This document shows positions 6,124 to 10,754 of a stretch of DNA of 11,971 bases, piece after piece. A program made the translations under genes and the position numbers. Every line of letters begins with the position of its first letter. Within the stretch, counting starts at the first letter, position 1. The DNA comes from Candidatus Woesearchaeota archaeon (GTDB taxonomy: Archaea > Nanobdellota > Nanobdellia > Woesearchaeales > JACPBV01). The stretch lies in contig JACPBU010000130.1 of NCBI GenBank assembly GCA_016180165.1, forward strand, positions 1 through 11,971, written 5' to 3'. Under the pieces are notes generated by a model, which had not been told where the DNA came from, did not search any database, and worked only from the letters and a program-made list of their open reading frames with translations.

Positions 6124-6972
6124 CTAATTTTTTGCCCGCCCGGTGACTAATTCTCTCATTTTCTGCTCGCTATAGCAGGTTTCTCTGATCCCGCAGGAGA
6201 TGCATTTGTTCTTGTGCAGGGTGAAATCGGGCACTTTGAGAGAGCTAAGCAGCAAAGAGACCTTATTGATGAGCTCCTCAACCTCAAGCCGCATAAAAGG
6301 GTTGAATGCAAGCTGCTTCTTTTCCTTATGGTCGAGGTAATAGACAAACCCCTCCTTGATCCCCTTCTTGAAATGCTCCTCAAGCAGCAGGGCATAGCAG
6401 GTCAATTGTATCCTATGCCCGGGCCAGACTCCGTCCCGTGGTGATTTCCCCGTCTTAAGCTCGATAGGAACATAGCCCGTTTCATAAGCCTCCACCCTGT
6501 CAACAATCCCGGTTAAACCAAGTTTTTCTGATACTATCTTGAGTTCAGCGATGATTTTAGGGGTTAGCTGCTTCCAGAGCAGGCTTCCCCAAACATTGTG
6601 CTTTTGGCCAAAATGGTAGACATAGCCTGCCCGCTCATTGAACTCCTCAAAGACCAAAGGAAAGGTATCCTGGAAAAGCTGTTTCCCCGACAGCCCAAAG
6701 AGGTTGAGCCTTTGCTCATTCTCACTGATGACCTTTTGGAGGACAGCTTCACAGTTTGACTGGTAGGCGCTGCTTATCTCTTCCGAAGTCATGCCTTCAG
6801 ACAGGGAACTGACAATACCTTCCTCTAGGAGAAATACCCGCTCATGCGCCGCATGCCTGATGCTTCCCTTGACAAGAGCCGGCTTCAGGGGCTCCCTCAG
6901 CCCAAATACCTTCTGGAGATCGAGCTTCCTTTCACAGTAGAGAAAACTGCTGAGGTCAGTGACGGAGAGCAT
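6124..6972 (-). CDS. Stand-alone Cas4/RecB-like PD-(D/E)XK nuclease with Fe-S cysteines
   Basis: This 282-residue protein is of the Cas4/DUF83 type. Such enzymes are DNA exonucleases whose four Cys hold an iron-sulfur cluster. Visible in order: SSFLYCERKL with the first Cys (13); GSIRHAAHE with a candidate metal His (40); GIVDRVE with Asp158; IELKTGK, the E-x-K core (Glu171, Lys173); QLTCYALLLEE with the Gln/Tyr of RecB motif QxxxY (189, 193); and C-I-S-C-x5-C (257, 260, 266). All catalytic and cluster residues are present, so activity is likely. The frame is open back to 7029, but TATATAAA at 7001-7008 lies inside that extension and points to the ATG at 6972, where the family N-terminus starts. 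No cas genes or CRISPR array are visible, so a repair or replication-associated role is as likely as CRISPR adaptation. Confidence 0.88.
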   Translation of the reverse strand: MLSVTDLSSFLYCERKLDLQKVFGLREPLKPALVKGSIRHAAHERVFLLEEGIVSSLSEGMTSEEISSAYQSNCEAVLQKVISENEQRLNLFGLSGKQLFQDTFPLVFEEFNERAGYVYHFGQKHNVWGSLLWKQLTPKIIAELKIVSEKLGLTGIVDRVEAYETGYVPIELKTGKSPRDGVWPGHRIQLTCYALLLEEHFKKGIKEGFVYYLDHKEKKQLAFNPFMRLEVEELINKVSLLLSSLKVPDFTLHKNKCISCGIRETCYSEQKMRELVTGRAKN

Positions 6973-7000
6973 AGCCACACCAGGAAAGAAGCCTCGTTTG

Positions 7001-7008
7001 TTTATATA
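7001..7008 (-). promoter_or_regulatory. TATA box of the Cas4-like gene
   Basis: TATATAAA on the minus strand, preceded by GAAGGG, is centred about 32 bases before the ATG at 6972. It falls within the open frame upstream of that ATG, which argues against a start at 7029. Confidence 0.6.
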
Positions 7009-7022
7009 CCCTTCGTGTGGTG

Positions 7023-7040
7023 GTGGCAAGTGGCAAGTGG
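7023..7040. repeat. Short tandem repeat GTGGCAA
   Basis: GTGGCAA occurs twice in direct tandem (7023-7029, 7030-7036), followed by GTGG. It is small and may be chance. Confidence 0.4.
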
Positions 7041-7389
7041 AGGTAAGGTGCCAATAACAACACTTCTAAGCTCATTTACATCTTATCAGTGGATACGGAA
7101 AAAATGGTTATGGGAACATAAAACTGCTCTTAATGGAGCTTAATCCACAAGAATTTAGGTGGCTGGGGATAAGAAGGGTTATGTTTAATTATTACTCGGC
7201 TTTTGGATTTTTATTTTATGAATCAAAGGCAAATTTTTCAATAGCCAAAAGCCTGCGTCATAACTTCTCCGCTCCTCGCCTTCGGCTCCGGTGCTCGACC
7301 CCACATCCAGATTTTTCCAGCTCTGAAAATGCTTTCACATTTTCGAGGAAAAAATCAGGTGGGGAAACATAACATAAGTTATGTTCAAC
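7030..7389. other. Palindrome-rich intergenic region
   Basis: No convincing gene is seen. It contains two nested stems. GAAG-GG-TTATG (7174-7184) pairs with CATAACTTC (7259-7267) apart from the two-base bulge, and encloses GGCTTTTGG (7198-7206) with CCAAAAGCC (7245-7253). A long hairpin follows (7299-7364), then AACATAA-G-TTATGTT near 7371-7385. A short + strand reading frame (7133-7372) crosses all of these and is not credited. Confidence 0.6.
7299..7364 (+). repeat. Bulged hairpin motif, copy 1
   Basis: CCCCAC (7299-7304) pairs with GTGGGG (7359-7364). GATTTTTC (7310-7317) pairs with GAAAAAATC (7348-7356) with one bulge. CTC (7321-7323) pairs with GAG (7345-7347). GAAAATG (7325-7331) pairs with CATTTTC (7338-7344), with T7324 bulged. 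The bases CCAGCTCTGAAAA and TTTTCGAGG are shared with copy 2 at 8113-8149, whose variable parts also pair. Confidence 0.6.
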
Positions 7390-7426
7390 CAGAAATCGGT
7401 GCTAATTTGTGGAAGGGGGCAGAATT

Positions 7427-7966
7427 TTAACTTTGATTAATTGTAAAAGGGGTTATCATTACTTTACCAATTCCTTCAGCCGTCAATATTTTTACAGAAT
7501 CATAATATGACTGAGGTGACAGTTGTGCTGTAGCTACTCTACCTGTAGCCCCATATATTGGGAAATACGCACGATCAGAAATTCCATAAAGTTGATTATC
7601 CATGACTAAATGTGTTATTGTCCCGCCTATTACGAAACCCCAATCTGGAAATGGGTGGCAATGATTAGATCGCATACCTATCTTGGATAAGTAATCGTCT
7701 TCTGCAGACCGTATATTTTGATTCCTAACTCCAAAAATATCAGTAATAGACTTATTATTCCTTCTCTTTCCACCGGGAGATAATAATAATGCTAAGTGAG
7801 ATTCTCCGTGGCGTTTCCATTTAGCTACCCATGTGTAAACTCTAAGAGGGTTTTCATCATCTAAACCTACATCTCCTTCTGTTATAGAAACACCACTAAT
7901 CCTGCCTAATATACCCACAAGTCCTGGTGCAATATCGTTTAATGGAATCGAATTTCTAAAGGGCAT
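7427..7966 (-). CDS. Hypothetical protein inside the inverted-repeat cassette
   Basis: This 179-residue protein is not recognised. It has no signal peptide or clear membrane segment. The composition looks like a soluble beta-rich protein, with notable stretches SNHCHPFPDWGF (His/Cys/aromatic cluster), GGTITHLVMDNQLYGI and IYGATGRVATAQLSPQSYYDSV. No nuclease, transposase or toxin motif was identified. Three 60-base lines counted in this ORF are about 32-33% G+C, against 45% and 52% in lines from the TyrRS and peptidase genes, which suggests recent acquisition. A TATA-like box at 7988-7996 is centred about 26 bases before the ATG, so it is probably expressed as a leaderless mRNA. The termination codon (7427-7429) lies within the left 16-bp inverted repeat, so ORF and repeats form one unit. 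Confidence 0.6.
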   Translation of the reverse strand: MPFRNSIPLNDIAPGLVGILGRISGVSITEGDVGLDDENPLRVYTWVAKWKRHGESHLALLLSPGGKRRNNKSITDIFGVRNQNIRSAEDDYLSKIGMRSNHCHPFPDWGFVIGGTITHLVMDNQLYGISDRAYFPIYGATGRVATAQLSPQSYYDSVKILTAEGIGKVMITPFTINQS

Positions 7967-7987
7967 ATAAATGGAGATTACATCTTT

Positions 7988-7996
7988 ACTTAAAAG
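7988..7996 (-). promoter_or_regulatory. TATA-like box of the cassette ORF
   Basis: CTTTTAAGT on the minus strand is centred about 26 bases before the ATG at 7966 and six bases inside the right inner inverted repeat. The promoter therefore appears to travel with the cassette. Confidence 0.45.
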
Positions 7997-8073
7997 CTTT
8001 TGGTTAAAATTCTGCCCCTTAATTCTGAGTCTAAATGTATCACTTCGTTCTGTATGACACGCACCGATTTCTG

Positions 8074-8272
8074 ACTCTTCGCAACTTCATTGCTCGTCGT
8101 CTCATCTCTATCGCCCCAGCTCTGAAAACTTGTCGGTTTTCGAGGGGGCTCACGAGGTCGGGAGAACGTGACCTCCCCCCCCTAGGGCGCGTGTTTAGAC
8201 CCTAGCAAGCTGCGCTCGCTCTTATTATTGCTCGAAGCGTAGGTTTACTGCCCCAAACCCGGCAAGTCCAAA
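8074..8272. other. Palindrome-rich intergenic region right of the cassette
   Basis: No gene is recognised. It contains AACTTC...CTCGTCG-type sequence similar to 7263-7279, then hairpin copy 2 (8113-8149). GAGGTC (8154-8159) pairs with GACCTC (8170-8175). A run of eight C follows (8175-8182). CTAGGG (8182-8187) pairs with CCCTAG (8200-8205). The short minus-strand frame here is judged spurious. Confidence 0.55.
8113..8149 (+). repeat. Bulged hairpin motif, copy 2
   Basis: GCCCC (8113-8117) pairs with GGGGC (8145-8149). AG is bulged. CTC (8120-8122) pairs with GAG (8142-8144). T8123 is bulged. GAAAAC (8124-8129) pairs with GTTTTC (8136-8141) around loop TTGTCG. The helix layout matches copy 1 at 7299-7364 with different but compensating bases in the outer and tip pairs. 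Confidence 0.6.
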
Positions 8273-8273
8273 A

Positions 8274-8282
8274 CTTTAATAA
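8274..8282 (+). promoter_or_regulatory. TATA box of the membrane protein gene
   Basis: CTTTAATAA is centred about 27 bases before the ATG at 8305, supporting a leaderless start there. Confidence 0.5.
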
Positions 8283-8304
8283 GAAAGTCCAATAAAAACC
8301 AGTC

Positions 8305-8964
8305 ATGGTTCTCTTAACGAATGTCAAAAGCAATTTTAGGCTCAAGTTCCACAAGTGGAAACCGCAATTGCTGGTGTTAGACAAAACGCTGTCGCTCCTT
8401 ATTGTTATCCTGCTCGGCATCTACCGCCCGGATTATGTGATTATTGCAGCCTACCTTCTGGCAATCCCTTACATCCTCATAACCCGAAGAAAGCTGCTGT
8501 TGTCTCATTTCATCGTCTCATCCCTTATCGCCTTGGTATGGATGCTCATTGCAAAAGGCCAATACGCCTACAACCGCCCTTTTTTGGTTTTTTCCGGCAT
8601 AAACCTCTACCCTTTATTTGGCTGGGCAGTTGGTTTATTCCTGATATACCTTGTCTATTCCCACTATGAGCATATCTTCTTTGAGCGTGGATTTTTAAGG
8701 CAGCTGCTCTTGTTCATCGCTTTTTATTGGCCTTTATTGCTGGCTGTAGAATCTATTGCTTACCATCTTTTTGATATCCGCAATGTGGCAGCAGCCCAGT
8801 ATCCCGGCCTGCCGTTCTGTAACTGTATCCATGCCCCCCTTTGGATGCAGCTCTCCTACTTTGCCCTTGGCCCCTTGTTCTTTTCTGCCTGTTATCTGTT
8901 AGGGCTGGAAAACCCCCATTTTGCAGTCAAAAAGGATGGGAGAGGAAGTAATAAAAGAAAGTGA
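8305..8964 (+). CDS. Hypothetical six-TM membrane protein
   Basis: This 219-residue integral membrane protein is predicted by eye to have about six transmembrane helices, near residues 23-41, 44-60, 65-83, 92-117, 129-153 and 180-203, with a basic N-terminus and a basic C-terminal tail (KKDGRGSNKRK). Between helices 5 and 6 is a distinctive loop, Y-P-G-L-P-F-C-N-C-I-H-A-P-L-W-M-Q, whose Cys-x-Cys and His could bind metal or form a functional site; this is inference. The length, helix count and membrane-edge loop are loosely reminiscent of small polytopic enzymes such as carotenoid-pathway cyclases, but no diagnostic motif was found and the family is not assigned. It has its own TATA box. TyrRS follows in the same direction after 109 bases from a separate promoter. 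Confidence 0.75.
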   Translation: MVLLTNVKSNFRLKFHKWKPQLLVLDKTLSLLIVILLGIYRPDYVIIAAYLLAIPYILITRRKLLLSHFIVSSLIALVWMLIAKGQYAYNRPFLVFSGINLYPLFGWAVGLFLIYLVYSHYEHIFFERGFLRQLLLFIAFYWPLLLAVESIAYHLFDIRNVAAAQYPGLPFCNCIHAPLWMQLSYFALGPLFFSACYLLGLENPHFAVKKDGRGSNKRK

Positions 8965-9043
8965 TGTTCACCAGCGAACCATCCAAAAGATAAAACTGCA
9001 GGTGTTAGGCAGTAAATCCTGCTTCCCGTCAAAAAACACAGGG

Positions 9044-9051
9044 TTTAAATA
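9044..9051 (+). promoter_or_regulatory. tyrS: TATA box of the TyrRS gene
   Basis: TTTAAATA is centred about 27 bases before the ATG at 9074, predicting a leaderless mRNA. The open frame extends upstream to 8921, but that region includes this box and lacks family similarity. Confidence 0.65.
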
Positions 9052-9073
9052 TTCCCCTCTTCTTTCCCATTGT

Positions 9074-10099
9074 ATGGACATCGATAATAAGCTCACCTTA
9101 ATCAAGCGCAACACCGCCGAGATTACCACCGAAGCCGAGCTTATCGCCCTGTTGAAGGAGAATAAAACACCTTCAGTATATCTTGGGACCGCAATAACGG
9201 GAAAGCCCCACATCGGATATTTTGTCTGGGGATTGAAGCTCGCAGACTTTCTTAAAGCAGGCTTTAGGGTTGTTGTCCTGCTTGCCGACCTTCATGGGGC
9301 ATTGGACAACACGCCCTGGGAGCTTCTCGAGAAACGGTATCAATATTATGAATTAGTCATCAGGGGGATGTTTGATGCGCTTGGCGTCAGCACCTCAAAG
9401 CTTGAGATCGTCAAGGGCTCTTCATTCCAGCTTTCAAAAGAATATATCCATGACCTCCTGAAGATGGCGACCTTTGCGTCAGTCCACGATGCGAAAAAGG
9501 CTTCTTCCGAAGTGGTCAAGCAAAGCGACAATCCAAAACTCTCAGGCCTTATCTACCCGCTGATGCAGGCATTAGACGAAGAATACCTTAAAGTTGATAT
9601 TCAATATGGGGGGATCGACCAGCGCAAGATCCTGATGTTTGCAAGAGAATATCTCCCTAAAATAGGCTATAAGCCAAGGATAGAGCTGATGACTCCATTG
9701 ATTCCTGGCCTCATCGGCGAGAAGATGAGCGCTTCAAAAGAGGACTCTAAGATTGACCTCTTGGAAACAAAAGAATCGATAAAAAGCAAAGTCAGCAAAG
9801 CTTACTGTCCGGAAGCCATTGCTGAACAGAATGGGGTGCTTGCCTTTGCCAGCAATGTGATTATGGCGATGAAACAGGACAAAGACGAAAAGCTCATGAT
9901 AAAAAGGCCGGTTAAATTTGGAGGAGACATCTCTTTCTCCGGCGCAAAAGAGCTTGAGCACGCATACCTATCCAAACAATTGCATCCGATGGATTTAAAG
10001 AATGCAGTTATTGACGAAGTCAACGCCCTTCTCGAGCCTATCAGGAAAAAGATGGAAGGGAAAGGATCACTGATAAAAGAGGCTTATCCCCAAAAGTAG
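9074..10099 (+). CDS. tyrS: Tyrosyl-tRNA synthetase
   Basis: This class I synthetase charges tRNA-Tyr with tyrosine in the cytoplasm. It has 341 residues. Seen in order: Y36-L-G-T-A-I-T-G-K-P-H-I-G-Y with the HIGH-type motif (46-49); LLADLHG (69-75); the tyrosine pocket YPLMQALDEEYLKVD (Tyr161, Gln165, Asp168) and GGIDQRKI (Gln183); the KMSKS-type KMSAS (217-221); and a C-terminal anticodon-recognition region containing KFGGD and LHPMDLKNAV...LEPIRKKM. Length is right for the compact archaeal/eukaryal type, which lacks the bacterial S4 domain. The catalytic domain resembles animal TyrRS (GTAxTGKPH, SGLxYPxxQALDEEYLKVD, SKIDLL) more than the Methanocaldococcus type (GFEPSGKIHLG). The start at 9074 is chosen from the TATA box; 51 upstream codons are open but unlike the family. 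Confidence 0.95.
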   Translation: MDIDNKLTLIKRNTAEITTEAELIALLKENKTPSVYLGTAITGKPHIGYFVWGLKLADFLKAGFRVVVLLADLHGALDNTPWELLEKRYQYYELVIRGMFDALGVSTSKLEIVKGSSFQLSKEYIHDLLKMATFASVHDAKKASSEVVKQSDNPKLSGLIYPLMQALDEEYLKVDIQYGGIDQRKILMFAREYLPKIGYKPRIELMTPLIPGLIGEKMSASKEDSKIDLLETKESIKSKVSKAYCPEAIAEQNGVLAFASNVIMAMKQDKDEKLMIKRPVKFGGDISFSGAKELEHAYLSKQLHPMDLKNAVIDEVNALLEPIRKKMEGKGSLIKEAYPQK

Positions 10100-10118
10100 T
10101 GCTTCCAACCTTGGCCTT

Positions 10119-10232
10119 TTAAGAATTGTCGGGAGGTTCCGTCAGGTTCTCATCTATGCCTCCCCGATACAACTCATCCAGCCTTCTTTGAGAGGAAGAA
10201 ATGTTTTTCAGTGATGCGGAGATTTGCCCCAT
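10119..10232 (-). CDS. Possible small ORF or detached tail of the upstream ORF
   Basis: From an ATG at 10232 this frame encodes 37 hydrophilic residues (MGQISASLKNISSSQRRLDE, then LYRGGIDENLTEPPDNS) and stops at 10119-10121. It is in the same frame as the 10260-10628 ORF, separated from it by the TGA at 10260-10262 and nine open codons. It could be an independent leaderless micro-ORF, since an ACTATAAG box lies about 22 bases upstream within the palindrome. It could equally be the severed C-terminus of the upstream gene. The acidic, Pro-containing end looks like a natural protein terminus. Confidence 0.3.
   Translation of the reverse strand: MGQISASLKNISSSQRRLDELYRGGIDENLTEPPDNS
10129..10167. 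repeat. Small bulged hairpin
   Basis: TCGGGAGG (10129-10136) pairs with CCTCCCCGA (10159-10167) except for one extra C. It lies within the possible small ORF, so it may be chance. Confidence 0.3.
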
Positions 10233-10250
10233 TTTACTATTTGTTTGTCT

Positions 10251-10341
10251 TATAGTAAATCACCGAAATTCTCGAAAATCCAAAAGGTGATTTACTATAC
10301 TAGAAAATCTCGCAATATTTCGATAATTAACGAGATTTGCT
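10251..10341 (-). repeat. Palindrome pair related to repeat copy A
   Basis: Two adjacent inverted repeats are seen. TATAGTAAATCACC (10251-10264) pairs perfectly with GGTGATTTACTATA (10286-10299), 14 bp. AGAAAATCTCG (10302-10312) pairs with CGAGATTTGCT (10331-10341) with one mismatch. On the minus strand, the 29 bases from 10341 down to 10313 match the start of copy A (3470-3498) at 23 positions. The core hairpin TATCCCAGAGGGATA is absent here. Confidence 0.65.
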
Positions 10342-10628
10342 ATTAATGCTTCCTGAATTTGCTCGAAGATGTAAGGGGTAAGATAGGACATTAATTCTTT
10401 TTGTCTCGGAGGAGTCAGCTTCTGATATCCCTCAGCAAATGAACCGCTGCCTTGCCAGCGTAATCTGGGCAGATGTTGGCTAAAGTATTCTATCAAATAG
10501 GATTGGTCTTCTGGAGGTAAATCCTCAAAACAGTTTATGCTGCTCTCAACAAATTTTTGGTTTGCAAAGGCTCCCCAGACAATATTCAAAAGATTTTTCA
10601 TCTTCCATTCAATAGCAATTTCCCCCAT
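10260..10628 (-). CDS. Hypothetical protein with repeat-encoded C-terminus
   Basis: This 122-residue protein is not recognised. The first 92 residues look like a genuine soluble helical protein (W-G-A-F-A-N-Q-K, FEDLPPEDQSYLIEYFSQHL, KLTPPRQKELMSYLTPYIFE). The last 30 or so, from L-I-A-N-L-V-N-Y-R-N onward, are encoded by the palindromic repeats at 10251-10341, and the TGA stop lies in the right-hand palindrome. The frame continues past this TGA for 48 sense codons to 10119. The gene may therefore have been altered by repeat insertion, or its true end may lie beyond the stop. The ATG at 10628 is supported by a TATA box (10651-10658) about 27 bases upstream. It is divergent from the M24 peptidase gene. 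There is no signal peptide, membrane segment or catalytic motif. Confidence 0.55.
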   Translation of the reverse strand: MGEIAIEWKMKNLLNIVWGAFANQKFVESSINCFEDLPPEDQSYLIEYFSQHLPRLRWQGSGSFAEGYQKLTPPRQKELMSYLTPYIFEQIQEALIANLVNYRNIARFSSIVNHLLDFREFR

Positions 10629-10650
10629 GAGAATGCAGTAATGATGTAAA

Positions 10651-10658
10651 GATATAAA
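10651..10658 (-). promoter_or_regulatory. TATA box of the 10260-10628 ORF
   Basis: TTTATATC on the minus strand, preceded by GAAAAG, is centred about 27 bases before the ATG at 10628, consistent with leaderless transcription of this ORF. Confidence 0.5.
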
Positions 10659-10723
10659 CTTTTCGGAGCAATATGCCTTGGCACAAGATCAATTAACGTT
10701 GATTTTCAGGATGCAGCCAAAAC

Positions 10724-10732
10724 CTTTAATAA
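10724..10732 (+). promoter_or_regulatory. TATA box of the M24 peptidase gene
   Basis: CTTTAATAA, preceded by CAAAAC, is centred 27 bases before the ATG at 10755, supporting a leaderless start. Confidence 0.55.
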
Positions 10733-10754
10733 TCTCCAGTATCATTGTGGGCTT

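Larger units (their letters stand above)
7390..8073. mobile_element. Putative cassette bounded by nested inverted repeats
   Basis: Two perfect inverted repeats bracket one AT-rich ORF. The outer is CAGAAATCGGTGC (7390-7402) with GCACCGATTTCTG (8061-8073), 13 bp. The inner is GGGGCAGAATTTTAAC (7416-7431) with GTTAAAATTCTGCCCC (8003-8018), 16 bp. They are in the same order on both sides but spaced 13 and 42 bases apart, as expected for diverged terminal inverted repeats with an indel. The ORF stop lies inside the inner left repeat. No transposase is recognised and no target-site duplication is evident. It may be a non-autonomous element or a gene cassette. Confidence 0.45.

Noticed and set aside
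6844..7143. 99-codon + strand frame overlapping the Cas4-like gene start
   Set aside because: It is antisense to a well-supported nuclease gene and shows no family features.
7133..7372. Open frame of 79 codons on the + strand in the palindrome-rich gap
   Set aside because: The sequence is fully explained by hairpins, and the translation is low-complexity and unlike a folded protein.
7416..8018. Integron attC-type or casposon ends
   Set aside because: The repeats lack the attC core layout (GTTAAAAT does not fit GTTRRRY), and no integrase or cas1 gene is visible.
8113..8149. Kink-turn or box C/D-like RNA in the bulged hairpin
   Set aside because: Ordinary Watson-Crick pairing of GAAAAC with GTTTTC accounts for the G-A bases better than tandem sheared G-A pairs, and no box C/D pair is present.
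10260..10262. Selenocysteine at the in-frame TGA
   Set aside because: No selenoprotein-type context or SECIS-like element was recognised, and repeat-caused interruption or a separate micro-ORF is simpler.
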